Assembly: GCF_018224885.1 (NCBI RefSeq)
Contig: NZ_JAGTXB010000020.1
Coordinates: 100,747-164,746, forward strand
Direction of reading: 5' to 3'
Source: Chitinophaga hostae
GTDB taxonomy: Bacteria > Bacteroidota > Bacteroidia > Chitinophagales > Chitinophagaceae
Length of the DNA: 64,000 nucleotides
Shown one piece after another: positions 8,269 through 17,350 of this stretch. Position 1 is the stretch's first letter; each line of letters begins with the position of its first letter. The notes under the pieces are model-generated. The model searched no databases and was not told where the DNA came from. It saw only the letters and a list, made by a program, of their open reading frames with translations. A program made the translations under genes and the position numbers.

Positions 8269-8314
8269 TCTGGAGTACCTTAGTAGTCCACTTTATAATT
8301 AAGAGGTAGTCCAG
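8269..8314. promoter_or_regulatory. Probable MocR operator: two direct and one inverted repeat
   Basis: GTAGTCCA occurs at 8283-8290 and again, as GGTAGTCCAGA, at 8306-8316 overlapping the ATG of the MocR gene. A mirrored copy TCTGGAGTACC (reverse complement GGTACTCCAGA) is at 8269-8279. Two direct repeats plus one inverted repeat is a layout known for MocR/PdxR-type regulators. The position fits both self-repression and control of the divergent AhpD/GNAT operon. Confidence 0.6.
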
Positions 8315-9781
8315 ATGCTTCCATTCAAAACGCTTATACAAACAGATAAAACACTGAAACTGCCGGTGTATCAGCAAATCGCCAACCGCCTGATAGGACT
8401 GATACAGGAAGGCGTGCTGAAACCGGGGTTATTTCTGCCGGGCAGCCGGGTACTGGCTTTGCAGCTGGAGCTGCATCGTAAAACGGTCATCGCCGCATAC
8501 GATGAACTGATCAGCCAGGACTGGCTGGTAGCCGTGCCCCGCAAAGGGGTGATGGTAGCCACCAATTTGCCGGTGATCCGCCCCCGCACTTTCCGGGGCA
8601 ACGCCTCCTCATATACCGGTAAGGCAGCATTTCCCTTTCATGCGGTGAATACCATCGCAGCAGGCGGGCCACCGTCTTCCAGCGGCATGCCGTTGATCAT
8701 CAACGATGGGTTTCCGGATGCGCGACTGGCGCCACTCAACGCCTGGGTACGGGAATGCCGCTCTATCATTGAAAGCCCGCGTTACCATAAACTGCTGATG
8801 TATGGCAATGCTACCGGCAGCGAAGCATTGAGAAAGGAAATGCAGAGGTACCTTACCAATACGAGAGGACTCAATATTAGTCCAGCGCATGTGATGATTA
8901 CCCGGGGCGCTCAAATGGCCATCTACCTGGCTGCCGCCATGATCATCAAAAAAGATGACTATGTAATTGTTGGCAGCCCGAATTATTTTTTTGCAGATCT
9001 CTGTTTTGAGCAGCTGGGCGCACGCCTGATCCATGTGCCGGTAGATGAAGAAGGAATTGATGTAGATGCGATTGAGCGTGCATGCAGCAACAAAAAAATA
9101 AAGATGCTATACCTCATCACGCATCATCATCACCCTACTACCGTAACCCTTAGCGCTGCCCGCCGGATGAAGCTGCTGGAAATTATACGCAGGTATAAAC
9201 TGCCGGTAATAGAGGATGACTACGATTATGATTTCCATTACAGCTCAGCACCCATTTTACCATTGGCCAGCGCCGATCATGGCGGAAATGTTATTTATAT
9301 CGGCTCTTTTACCAAATCATTGGGACTATCTATCCGTATCGGTTTCATGATTGCGCCCGCCGATTTTATTGCTGGCGCAGCCAATCTGCGTCAGCTGATG
9401 GACCTTCGCGGCGATAACCTGGCCGAACAGGCATTGGCTAACCTCCTGGCCGACGGTACCATTGAACGACACCTGAAACAATCCAATAAAATATACCGGG
9501 AACGGCGTGACCTGACCTGTCATCTCCTGCAAACGCGTTTGGGCAATGCTGTGCAGTTCACTATTCCATCCGGTGGCATGGCTATCTGGTTACGGTTCTC
9601 AAAAAAAATATCTTTACGCCGGCTTTCTGAAAAAGCCAGCGGGCTTGGACTGCGGATTACTTCCGGCGAACAGTATCATTACGGAACTAAGCCGCAGAAT
9701 GGGATACGGTTTGGCTTTGCCTCTTTGAATGCCAGGGAACTGGGAGAGGTGGTGCGGATATTGGAATCGATTATCGCGTGA
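8315..9781 (+). CDS. MocR/PdxR-type regulator (GntR helix-turn-helix fused to aminotransferase fold)
   Basis: 488 residues. The N-terminal ~75 residues are a GntR winged helix (LPVYQQIANRLIGLIQEGVL, LPGSRVLALQLELHRKTVIAAYDEL). After a linker, residues ~110-488 have the fold-type I aminotransferase domain with VIEDDYDYDFHYS and the PLP-lysine stretch YIGSFTKSLGLSIRIGF (Lys near 334). Such proteins bind PLP or its adduct as the signal and switch genes of B6, GABA or taurine metabolism. The divergent AhpD/GNAT operon and the repeats at 8269-8314 suggest its target; it is not next to B6 genes. The stop codon runs straight into palindrome copy 3. Confidence 0.93.
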   Translation: MLPFKTLIQTDKTLKLPVYQQIANRLIGLIQEGVLKPGLFLPGSRVLALQLELHRKTVIAAYDELISQDWLVAVPRKGVMVATNLPVIRPRTFRGNASSYTGKAAFPFHAVNTIAAGGPPSSSGMPLIINDGFPDARLAPLNAWVRECRSIIESPRYHKLLMYGNATGSEALRKEMQRYLTNTRGLNISPAHVMITRGAQMAIYLAAAMIIKKDDYVIVGSPNYFFADLCFEQLGARLIHVPVDEEGIDVDAIERACSNKKIKMLYLITHHHHPTTVTLSAARRMKLLEIIRRYKLPVIEDDYDYDFHYSSAPILPLASADHGGNVIYIGSFTKSLGLSIRIGFMIAPADFIAGAANLRQLMDLRGDNLAEQALANLLADGTIERHLKQSNKIYRERRDLTCHLLQTRLGNAVQFTIPSGGMAIWLRFSKKISLRRLSEKASGLGLRITSGEQYHYGTKPQNGIRFGFASLNARELGEVVRILESIIA

Positions 9782-9782
9782 T

Positions 9783-9981
9783 TTTTGTCTTGCCCGGGAT
9801 TAACAGTGATTATGATGATTTTCAGGATTTTATTTTTATAGATTTTATTTATGATTTAAAAAGATTGGCGAAGACAGAAGCGAGTATTCACTTTTGTCTT
9901 CGCCAATCTTTTTAAATCAAAAAATCAAAAGAAAAAAATCCTGAAAATCATCATAATCACTGTTAATCCTGGGCAAGACAA
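9783..9981. repeat. Long intergenic palindrome, copy 3
   Basis: Left arm TTTGTCTTGCCCGGGATTAA then CAGTGATTATGATGATTTT is mirrored by AAAATCATCATAATCACTG then TTAATCCTGGGCAAGACAAA. The copy-specific AACAGTGATTATG is kept on both arms. The inner stem GATTGGCGAAGACA pairs with TGTCTTCGCCAATC. It fills the whole gap between the stop codons of the convergent MocR and lptD genes (distances of 1 and 1 base). Confidence 0.9.
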
Positions 9982-9982
9982 A

Positions 9983-12619
9983 TTACAAATCATAGAACTG
10001 CTTCGTTCGGTTTATCCGTAAATCCCGCAGTAGACCCGCTTTGGCGTTGATAGTGAAGCTGAATTGCCGGAAGGTGCCAAACGGGATGAGGTTAATGGAC
10101 AATGTGAAATCGTGCAGGTCGCGGGAGATGTACATATTCGTATAGGCGATCTGCATATTGGTAAAATCAAAGCCACTGTTTAATCCTATCTTCCATTTCG
10201 GCGTGAGACTAAAATCACCATTGAAGCTAACGTATTGGGTGATACGCTTTACTACGCCACCGGAGTCTGGTATAATGGTATTGGTATAAGATAAGCTATA
10301 AGAGAGATCGATACGCCAGGGGATATCAAAATCCACATATTCACCCGGATTGTTCCGTACCATAGCCAGCTGCCGCTGTTGCGCAGCAAAGGCAGCATCT
10401 CCGTTCTGGATATTGCTTATAGAGTCTATCTGTTTTTCTTTGGATTGACTCTTTTTATCTTTCGACTGGAATGAAGTACTCATAGAGATGCTGGCATTGG
10501 TTAAACGCCCCAGGCTGATTTTTCCCTGTTGCCATACATATTTGTCGATCCGGCGGCCGCGGTTATCGGTTTGATAAGGATCAATATTCCCACTGGCTGA
10601 GATGTTGAGTTTATCGAAAAGATTGGTGCGGGCGTAAACACTGAAAGTGGATAGCTTAAACGAATCTGCTACCAGGTTGTAACTGCCGTTGATACCAAAA
10701 CCATCCAGCAGTTTAATTTTTCGTTCATGATTGCCGCTGGTATCTTTTTTTGAATAAACTTTCATTTCCAGGTTATTATCCAGGCCGAAGTTCAACCCGC
10801 CGAATGACCCGGGAGAAGGTACACCGATAATGGCGCCATCATATACGGATACCATGGACTTATCGCCCTCCTTGTTATATTGTAACTCCTTATAGAGGTT
10901 GGGATTCAGATCCGGCCGGTAACTGGCGCTCAGTGTGGGACGCATCACATGACGGATGGCCTTTACCTTTGAATGTTTATTAAAGGTATACATGCCATAC
11001 ATAGCGGTGGACAATGACAGGCTGGCGCTCACATCACGGGCAGTGAAGAAGCCTGCCTGGTAAGAGGTATCGATGGCGCCCTTGGTACCCAGCCCTGGAT
11101 TATCTTTAGCAGGGTCCCATTTACGGATGAACTTTTTGGTATACCAGTATTCTGTATAGTTAATACCCGGTGACAGCGTAAATGTTTTAAATACCGGGAT
11201 GGAGAAGGAGACCGGGATATTGTGCTGCATGCCTGTTTGCATAGCATCAAACATGGCCTGTTTACCAAACAGGGAATCTTTAAAATTTGCCTGGTTGCGT
11301 AAAACGGTATTATAAGAGATCCCAATTTTTTCGTACCATTTTGGCGTGCCTGTCATTTCCTTTGGCTGGAAAGGATAGATGGTATTTACCGTAAAGGTTC
11401 CGTCGGGGAAGGAAACAGATACATCGCGGGTGCTAAGGTTCTGCGAGTGGTTCAGGCCCAAGGTGAGGTTATAAGGTTTGCCGATCCAGGTTTTGGAAAA
11501 GGTGATAGACGATCCGATGTTATTATTTACGCGTGTGTTATAGTCGTATACGTTATACCTGTTATAAGAAGAGGTACCAAAGTTTACCGCTGCTCCAAAG
11601 TTTACACCTGGCCGGGCTTTGCTGTCCATGCTATGATTCCAGGTTACCCGGAAATCTTTCGACGTACTGAATTCTGATTTCACTGCCGGATCGCCAAAGC
11701 GGGTATTGGCAAAGCTGAGGTTTAATCCTCCGTTATATTTATACCGCTTCCGGTAGGTAGGACTGGCCGTGAGACTCCAGCTGCCATAGGAGTATACATC
11801 GCCCCGCATGGTAAGGTCAAAGTGTTCGCCAAGACCGAGGTAGTAGCCACCGTTTTCCAGTCCTATTCCTTTTTGCTGGTTGGTTACATACTGTGGTGGT
11901 AATATACCGGAGCGCTGTCCCTGTGTGATAGGGAAAATGGCGAAGGGTATAAACAGCGGGGTAGGAATACCTTCAATTTCGAGGTTGGCCGGCCCGGAAA
12001 TAACCAGCTTATCCGGTATCACTTTTATTTTGCGGGCGCGGAACTGGAAATGCGGTGTATCCAGGTCACAGGTAGTAAAGGTATTTTTAAAACCAAAAAT
12101 GGTGTTGTCGGCCATTCGTTTTGACTGTTGGCTGCCGATGTAACCTTCTCCGTATTGTGAGCGGGTATGATATATTTTGGCTTTGTGGGTATTGATGTTT
12201 ACCTGCATGGTATCCGATTGGAAGCTTTGATCATGATCGGTCATTTCCACGTGGCCATAGGATTTTCCGGCAGTATCTACCCATTTGGTGGCTTCCATGA
12301 TGCCGGTTTGCTGGTTTATTTTGATACGTTCCGCTTTAATGCTGGTCTCTTTATACTTGGTGTCGGCGCTGCCGTACATAAAGATTTGTTTTTGCGGAAC
12401 CTGCATCACAATAGAGTCCTTTGCCTTGTAATGAATGGGAGCATCCATACTATCCCTGGATACGGGAACGGCTATAGGAACGGTATCCGCCGGCAGGGTG
12501 TCTGCAGGGAGACTATCCACCATGTCAGTCGTTTTAAAAAGGGCATTATGCGGCCTGTCTGCTGCGATTAAAATAAAAGCAATCAGAAACCCTGAAAGAA
12601 GCTGGCAAATGAATTTCAT
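9983..12619 (-). CDS. lptD: LPS-assembly outer-membrane protein LptD
   Basis: 878 residues with signal peptide (MKFICQLLSGFLIAFILIAA). Inserts lipopolysaccharide into the outer leaflet of the outer membrane as the beta-barrel of the Lpt bridge. An OstA/LptA-like jellyroll comes first (~60-180: FMYGSADTKYKETSIKAER, EATKWVDTAGKSYGHVEMT), with the pair FTTCDLDTPHFQFRARKIK. The long barrel follows (~230-878: FPITQGQRSGILPPQY, LGLGEHFDLTMRGDVYSYG). Length and motifs fit the Bacteroidota form. LptE or other lpt genes are not nearby. It is divergent from an HxlR regulator and its 3' end abuts palindrome copy 3. Confidence 0.93.
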   Translation of the reverse strand: MKFICQLLSGFLIAFILIAADRPHNALFKTTDMVDSLPADTLPADTVPIAVPVSRDSMDAPIHYKAKDSIVMQVPQKQIFMYGSADTKYKETSIKAERIKINQQTGIMEATKWVDTAGKSYGHVEMTDHDQSFQSDTMQVNINTHKAKIYHTRSQYGEGYIGSQQSKRMADNTIFGFKNTFTTCDLDTPHFQFRARKIKVIPDKLVISGPANLEIEGIPTPLFIPFAIFPITQGQRSGILPPQYVTNQQKGIGLENGGYYLGLGEHFDLTMRGDVYSYGSWSLTASPTYRKRYKYNGGLNLSFANTRFGDPAVKSEFSTSKDFRVTWNHSMDSKARPGVNFGAAVNFGTSSYNRYNVYDYNTRVNNNIGSSITFSKTWIGKPYNLTLGLNHSQNLSTRDVSVSFPDGTFTVNTIYPFQPKEMTGTPKWYEKIGISYNTVLRNQANFKDSLFGKQAMFDAMQTGMQHNIPVSFSIPVFKTFTLSPGINYTEYWYTKKFIRKWDPAKDNPGLGTKGAIDTSYQAGFFTARDVSASLSLSTAMYGMYTFNKHSKVKAIRHVMRPTLSASYRPDLNPNLYKELQYNKEGDKSMVSVYDGAIIGVPSPGSFGGLNFGLDNNLEMKVYSKKDTSGNHERKIKLLDGFGINGSYNLVADSFKLSTFSVYARTNLFDKLNISASGNIDPYQTDNRGRRIDKYVWQQGKISLGRLTNASISMSTSFQSKDKKSQSKEKQIDSISNIQNGDAAFAAQQRQLAMVRNNPGEYVDFDIPWRIDLSYSLSYTNTIIPDSGGVVKRITQYVSFNGDFSLTPKWKIGLNSGFDFTNMQIAYTNMYISRDLHDFTLSINLIPFGTFRQFSFTINAKAGLLRDLRINRTKQFYDL

Positions 12620-12666
12620 GTATTATCGAATCGGCGTCGAATCCGCGAAAATAATACCGGAATATG

Positions 12667-12688
12667 TATGTTTGTCTTGTGTAAACAG
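12667..12688 (+). promoter_or_regulatory. -7 element and possible operator of HxlR gene
   Basis: TATGTTTG (12667-12674) is a full TAnnTTTG match 34 bases before the ATG at 12708. It overlaps TGTTT-N9-AAACA (12670-12688), an inverted repeat of the sort HxlR proteins bind, suggesting self-repression. Confidence 0.45.
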
Positions 12689-12707
12689 TTACAAAAAGGA
12701 TACTGCT

Positions 12708-13061
12708 ATGGATCACCTGGATGAAAAAGCATGTAAATCCGCTGGTATGGCGGTAAGAGATACCTTGGATACAATTAATGGAAAATGGAAACTGCTGATA
12801 CTTTTAACATTATTTAAAGGAGGTAAGCGTCGTTTCAGGGAGTTGTCGAAAGAAATTAACATTTCACCGCGGGTACTTTCGAGGGAGTTGCAGGAGCTGG
12901 AAATGAATAAGCTGGTGAGCCGCACGGTGTCTGATACGAGGCCGGTCACGATCGAATATAACATTACACCATATTGCCAAACATTGGGGCCTGTGCTCAG
13001 GGCCATGAAGGAATGGGGGGAGCAGCACCGGGTGGAGATATTGGGGAAGAAATCAGTATAA
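12708..13061 (+). CDS. HxlR-family transcriptional regulator
   Basis: 117 residues. A small MarR-like winged helix dimer: ACKSAGMAVRDTLDTINGKW opens the domain, then the recognition part RRFRELSKEINISPRVLSRE, and the wing VSRTVSDTRPVTIEYNITPY. The frame is open far upstream (to 12435, inside antisense lptD), but the ATG at 12708 is the family start and has AAAAAGGA nine bases before it. Cys5 (DEKACK) sits where redox-sensing HxlR proteins carry their reactive cysteine. Target genes are unknown; lptD is divergent but is an unlikely target. A strong bidirectional terminator follows. Confidence 0.92.
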   Translation: MDHLDEKACKSAGMAVRDTLDTINGKWKLLILLTLFKGGKRRFRELSKEINISPRVLSRELQELEMNKLVSRTVSDTRPVTIEYNITPYCQTLGPVLRAMKEWGEQHRVEILGKKSV

Positions 13062-13079
13062 CAGGAAGCATCTTAAAAA

Positions 13080-13130
13080 GCAACAAGGGATGGTAACAGA
13101 TCGTGTTGCCATCCCTTGTTGCTTTATTTA
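13080..13130. terminator. Strong bidirectional terminator
   Basis: A near-perfect 19-bp stem: GCAACAAGGGATGGTAACA (13080-13098), loop GATCG, TGTTGCCATCCCTTGTTGC (13104-13122), with TTTATTTA after it and AAAAA before it. It ends the plus-strand HxlR gene and the minus-strand SusC operon. Confidence 0.88.
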
Positions 13131-13136
13131 TCTTCC

Positions 13137-13538
13137 TTAATAAAATAATGCGTTCAGGAAATTTTTGTCATCATCCGGCGCCGGCTTGGAGGCGAGGAAT
13201 GTATTCATTTGCGCGGTACTGAGCACGGCGCTGAGATTTGTTTTAAAGGTATTGAAGAGCGCCGGTTGCTGCTGCTGGTAGGCAGCCGGATTGTTCCGGG
13301 TAGCCAGACCGAGGGTCCTTTTTGCATCCAGGTAGTCTGCTATTATTTTGTTGACCTGCGGTTTCTGTGCGTCTGTAACCGGTATTTTTTTCAGGAATAT
13401 CCTGGTGTAGTCGGCATGCGCCAGCGTGTTTTTCAGGCCAGCCTTCGCCTGCTCAGTTTTACCGGGGGTATTTTGCTGTGCATAAACACTATATGCTCCC
13501 AATAGGCTCATAGCGGCGATTAGAAATATCTTTTTCAT
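13137..13538 (-). CDS. Small exported protein, Spy/CpxP-like in character
   Basis: 133 residues with a signal peptide (MKKIFLIAAMSLLGAYSVYAQ). The mature part is helical and polar, with PVTDAQKPQVNKIIADYLDA and LSAVLSTAQMNTFLA, a pattern of paired helices around 'T/DAQ' turns like small periplasmic chaperone-type proteins. This likeness is weak and I would not assign function from it. It is the last gene of the SusC/SusD operon, 24 bases after the DUF4302 gene and just before the terminator, so it is probably co-expressed with the uptake system. Confidence 0.7.
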   Translation of the reverse strand: MKKIFLIAAMSLLGAYSVYAQQNTPGKTEQAKAGLKNTLAHADYTRIFLKKIPVTDAQKPQVNKIIADYLDAKRTLGLATRNNPAAYQQQQPALFNTFKTNLSAVLSTAQMNTFLASKPAPDDDKNFLNALFY

Positions 13539-13562
13539 CTGTTGTTAATTTAAAGTGATTAA

Positions 13563-14954
13563 TTATGGGTGTGCCCATGTCATCCATCCCAATGCATCGC
13601 CGGCAGTGACCATGTCATAGGAAGTGCCATTTTCTTTACGCACAATATAAAAACCCTGTGAGCTGCTGCCGTAGGGCGGCGCTACTTTCCCGGTGTCAAA
13701 GATGGTGTTGGTAGCCAGCAGTCCTGGCGGATTTACCACTCCATCGCCGCCGTCGAGCATCACAAACACGAGGCGTCCGCTCGCCACGCGGGTAAAAGCT
13801 ACTCCACCTGAAAACAAATAGGGATAGCCGGTGTCGGTCAGGCCGGTAAAGAAAGGTGATAAAACATCAAAGAACCGTCCGCCACCACCATTTACCAAAC
13901 CCGGGTAAAAAACAAATGCGAGGTAGTTACCGCCGGGGTAGGTGAGTTTGAGAATATTGTAGGCATCGTCTACACCATTTACGTGAAAACCGGGACCAGC
14001 CAGCCAGGGGTTGTCGAATCCTTCGTTGTAGAATGCCAGCGCAATACCGGGTTCCGGTGCAATCGGCGACAGCGCAGGTGCAATGTTAGCTGCAGCCGTA
14101 CCGTTGATTTTGGCGCTGATAGTTCCGCCGTTCCATACAAGATCATCAAGACTGCTGATCGATTGTCCGGCGATGGTAACAGGGGTTTCGAACCGTATAC
14201 TGCGTGCCGTAAACTGGCAGGCCACATTCACCAACTGCCGGTTGCTGGGAGATTTGATATTCACGGAGCGTCCGCCAATACCGGGTGTCATTTCAAAAGC
14301 TTCCGCACCACCGGTTACCCGTTTAAAATAGGTGAGTATTTTATTAAAGGTGTTATAGGCGCCGAAGCCGGTAGTGGTAAAAATGGTTTGTTCTTCCTGC
14401 GTTGCTTTTACCAGTATCGCCTTGGCATTGTTCAGGTTGCCGCTCAGGTGAATGGTATCTCCCAGTTCCGCAGCGGAAATGTTATCCGCAAACGCGAATT
14501 CGAAATCTGTTCCCCATCCGAAGCCGCCTCCCAGCGGACTGTTGGACACGGAAGGATCCGGATCGCAGGGCAGGTGAACATAACTATAGGTATCAAATAC
14601 CAGCGTTGGACGTTGCGTGGCTTTGATAGAATAGGAAGACGTGTTAAAGGTAGTGGATGTTGGCGGGCTGAAGTCTGAAATCATCGATACTTTAAAGTTT
14701 TTGTCAAACTTCATATAGTAGGAAAATACCGCTCTGGGAGCCGTTACGCTCACGCCTCCGTTCATGGCCGATCCGGCGGTAGTTTCTGTCAGTATCCATC
14801 CATAAGGGGCATCCGCCAGTTTATTCTGATAGGTGGCCAGCGCTTCAGATAGCCGCTGGTCGGTGGATTTGCCATCTATATTCAGATCCGATTTCCGGTC
14901 GCACCCTGCTAACACCGCAGAGATGCAAAGGAGATATATCAATATTTTTTTCAT
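13563..14954 (-). CDS. DUF4302-type lipoprotein of SusC/SusD operon
   Basis: 463 residues. A lipoprotein signal (LIYLLCISAVLAGC) is followed by DRKSDLNIDGKSTDQRLSEA and the segment LADAPYGWILTETTA, features of the DUF4302 lipoproteins found with SusC, SusD and a zinc peptidase lipoprotein in Bacteroidota. The rest is beta-rich with many Gly and Asn, as in surface-exposed proteins. The family has no known function; by position it should help capture the substrate at the cell surface. It lies 23 bases after the peptidase gene. Confidence 0.82.
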   Translation of the reverse strand: MKKILIYLLCISAVLAGCDRKSDLNIDGKSTDQRLSEALATYQNKLADAPYGWILTETTAGSAMNGGVSVTAPRAVFSYYMKFDKNFKVSMISDFSPPTSTTFNTSSYSIKATQRPTLVFDTYSYVHLPCDPDPSVSNSPLGGGFGWGTDFEFAFADNISAAELGDTIHLSGNLNNAKAILVKATQEEQTIFTTTGFGAYNTFNKILTYFKRVTGGAEAFEMTPGIGGRSVNIKSPSNRQLVNVACQFTARSIRFETPVTIAGQSISSLDDLVWNGGTISAKINGTAAANIAPALSPIAPEPGIALAFYNEGFDNPWLAGPGFHVNGVDDAYNILKLTYPGGNYLAFVFYPGLVNGGGGRFFDVLSPFFTGLTDTGYPYLFSGGVAFTRVASGRLVFVMLDGGDGVVNPPGLLATNTIFDTGKVAPPYGSSSQGFYIVRKENGTSYDMVTAGDALGWMTWAHP

Positions 14955-14977
14955 AAAAGCTAATTCAGGTGATACAA

Positions 14978-15874
14978 TTATTGAAAATACCCGGTCAGTT
15001 CAAGGCGGCATTTACGTTGCAATGCGTAGAAATCGATCTTCCATGCGCTGGCAAAATAATCCACTACGGCGGCTTCTTTTGCTCTTAACAGGTTATAGGA
15101 TTCAGAGCCCGGTCCGCCGGTTTGCTCAGCCATGATCTTTTCATAGTCGTCGTAACCAGATAGTCCGTTCCTTCCGCCTATCAGCATGGTGGCGATCATT
15201 TCCACAAAATCCTCGCTAGGGTCGGATTCTGCATAGGCGGAAATAAATCCTTCCATCCTGGCATCCTGGTCAGTTACATTGAACCAGTTGCCGGTATAGG
15301 CCGGTGTAATGCTTCTGAAAGTAACCGGGTACATGATGTTCTGGTGCAGGATGTGACCAAATTCATGGTGCATGGTGTGCCCCATATCTTTTAAAATGGC
15401 GGAGTCTTTTGCCTGTCTCGTGAATTTATTGATTTCATACAACAACATGGCTGTACCTCCTTCGGCCTGACCGAGAATAATGGTACCATTGCTTTCATAT
15501 TGCGCGGTTCCGGCGAGTTTTAATGTTTTAGGGAGATATTTTCTCAGGAAAGCGGTACTGCCGGTTTGGTCGTTGTACGGCTTAAAAGTTACCGCAATAA
15601 GCGCCTCCAGTGCAGGTTTTACCTGCGCCTCCAATGGAGGCACAATGTCATATGGAAAATCCAGCATCCCCGGCTGCCACTTATAATACACTGCAATATT
15701 GTAAGGAACGGTGAGGTTGTCGTGGATAAAAACATCCGTGGGCGTGGTGCCGGTGGAATCGCCTCCCAGTCCTACCGGGGGCGTTGTTATATTCAACTTT
15801 TCATCTTTGCAGGCGCTCCATCCTCCGGCCAGCAGCAGGATCAGGAGGGCTTTGGAAAATATAGTCAGTTTCAT
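14978..15874 (-). CDS. Zinc-dependent metallopeptidase lipoprotein of SusC/SusD operon
   Basis: 298 residues from the ATG at 15874, which gives a clean lipoprotein signal (MKLTIFSKALLILLLAGGWSAC); the frame is open 24 bases further. The zinc motif HEFGH lies near residue 170 (MGHTMHHEFGHILHQ), with EDFVEMIATMLIGG further on as the probable third-ligand region. This matches the substrate-import-associated zinc metallohydrolase lipoproteins (Peptidase_Mx1 type) that always sit with SusC/SusD genes. It should be surface-anchored and may trim a peptide-containing substrate before uptake. It starts 31 bases after SusD. Confidence 0.9.
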   Translation of the reverse strand: MKLTIFSKALLILLLAGGWSACKDEKLNITTPPVGLGGDSTGTTPTDVFIHDNLTVPYNIAVYYKWQPGMLDFPYDIVPPLEAQVKPALEALIAVTFKPYNDQTGSTAFLRKYLPKTLKLAGTAQYESNGTIILGQAEGGTAMLLYEINKFTRQAKDSAILKDMGHTMHHEFGHILHQNIMYPVTFRSITPAYTGNWFNVTDQDARMEGFISAYAESDPSEDFVEMIATMLIGGRNGLSGYDDYEKIMAEQTGGPGSESYNLLRAKEAAVVDYFASAWKIDFYALQRKCRLELTGYFQ

Positions 15875-15905
15875 GGTTGCATGTTTAAAGGTGTACATCC
15901 GTTGT

Positions 15906-17333
15906 TTATCTTGGGTTCAGGGCCATTCCTTCGTTTACTACTTCCGGCGGCAGTTGCAGCAATCTTCTTTTATCGCCTGGCGCCAGGATGGTGTTGAAGT
16001 CGGGAGAACCGGTATGTCTAACGGGTATGTCTAAACGTAATATATCCAGCCATCTTAACCCTTCCTGCATGTAGGTAATCCTTTTCAGGTCCAGTACCGC
16101 TTCTATCATTGCGTCGTCCTGCGGCAGCGGATCATAGAAGGCCATTATTTTGGGAATGGTCACATTATGTGCGGAGGGACTGTACCGGGTAATGTTTTTG
16201 CTGATCCAGATATTGAGATCGCTGAGGGTAGCGTTGTAATTTTTCAGGTGTACATTGGCTTCGGCCCTGTTCATCAGTACCTCTTCCATGCTGAGCAACG
16301 GCATCACTCTTTTGGAAAATTTCGGGAAATTGAAATATTGCGGACCGCTGCCATAAATAGTGATGGCATAGTTGCCATCAGTTACATTAGGATAGCTGAA
16401 CAGCGCTGCATTGATGTTGGTACCTATACCATAACGGAACCCGTAGTAGTTATCCGGGTATTTGCTGCCCGGTATTTCCGTTAGCAGGATATTCGCCGGG
16501 GTAGAGGAACTGGTATACAGCAGTTTCATATCTACCGGCTGCAGGGTGCTGTAAATTTTTACCTGGTCGCGGATCAGTGAAGCGGGGCTGGCGCTGCCGA
16601 AAACCGCGGTAGCATGTGTTACCACTTTTGCATAATCCCGTTTGAACAAATAGAACCTGGCAGCGAAAGCGTGTGCCGCTTGTTCCGTGAAATGGAACTT
16701 GGGTGCATCGCCATAGGCTTTATCTTTTATCAGTGGAAGGCCGGTAGTAAGATCATTTTCTATCTGTTGATATACGCTGGCTACATTCCCCCTGTCGTAT
16801 TTATTAAATACGGTGGTACTCACTTTGGTGATATAGGGGATGCCGGGATCGTTGGCGGCGGTAGCCGGATTGTATGCTTTGGAAAACAGGGTTACCAGCA
16901 TGAAATGTGCATAGGCTCTGCAAAGCAGCGCTTCGCCCTTTTGAGCGGAAAAATTCGCCGCATCGGGACCATTGCAATACTGGAGGGCCAGGTTGGCAGC
17001 CGCAATAGCGGCATAGCAGGAGTCCCAGTAAGCTACGGGCGAATCGGCCATAATATCCTGTACATCCTGGTATTTAAAAGACTGGGTATTGATCAGGAAT
17101 AATTGGGGATCTATCCCCTGTCCGCCGTTGCCTTTGTCTTCCACATTATCGCTCAGCGCTTCGCAGAACAGCATGTAGCTGCCGTGCGGATAGGCGGTGG
17201 TGAGTAACTGGCTTACCTGCTCCGGTGTGGTGATCACGGTTCTGTTGTCGGGAAGCGTTTCCAGGAACTTCTTGCAACCTGCCATAGACAGGATGCCGAC
17301 TAACAAGCCTATATTTATCAGTAGTTTTTTCAT
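15906..17333 (-). CDS. SusD/RagB-family surface lipoprotein
   Basis: 475 residues. Lipoprotein signal with lipobox SMAGC, then the SusD start KFLETLPDNRTVITTPEQV, the TPR-rich middle (GEALLCRAYAHFMLVTLFSKAYNP) and the C-terminal LDLKRITYMQEGLRWLDILRLDIPV, all typical of SusD/RagB. It forms the lid over its SusC partner and binds the nutrient at the cell surface. The SusC gene ends 17 bases upstream. The ligand cannot be named; no polysaccharide lyases or glycosidases are in the operon, and the peptidase suggests a peptide or metal-bearing compound. Confidence 0.95.
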   Translation of the reverse strand: MKKLLINIGLLVGILSMAGCKKFLETLPDNRTVITTPEQVSQLLTTAYPHGSYMLFCEALSDNVEDKGNGGQGIDPQLFLINTQSFKYQDVQDIMADSPVAYWDSCYAAIAAANLALQYCNGPDAANFSAQKGEALLCRAYAHFMLVTLFSKAYNPATAANDPGIPYITKVSTTVFNKYDRGNVASVYQQIENDLTTGLPLIKDKAYGDAPKFHFTEQAAHAFAARFYLFKRDYAKVVTHATAVFGSASPASLIRDQVKIYSTLQPVDMKLLYTSSSTPANILLTEIPGSKYPDNYYGFRYGIGTNINAALFSYPNVTDGNYAITIYGSGPQYFNFPKFSKRVMPLLSMEEVLMNRAEANVHLKNYNATLSDLNIWISKNITRYSPSAHNVTIPKIMAFYDPLPQDDAMIEAVLDLKRITYMQEGLRWLDILRLDIPVRHTGSPDFNTILAPGDKRRLLQLPPEVVNEGMALNPR

Positions 17334-17350
17334 AAATAATACTTTTTGAA

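Noticed and set aside
12435..12707. N-terminal extension of the HxlR gene
   Set aside because: These 91 codons are antisense to lptD and to the promoter; the family start and a ribosome-binding site are at 12708.
9983..13061. HxlR protein at 12708 as regulator of lptD
   Set aside because: They are divergent, but lptD is essential and HxlR regulators normally control stress enzymes; the inverted repeat lies on the HxlR promoter itself, so self-control explains it.
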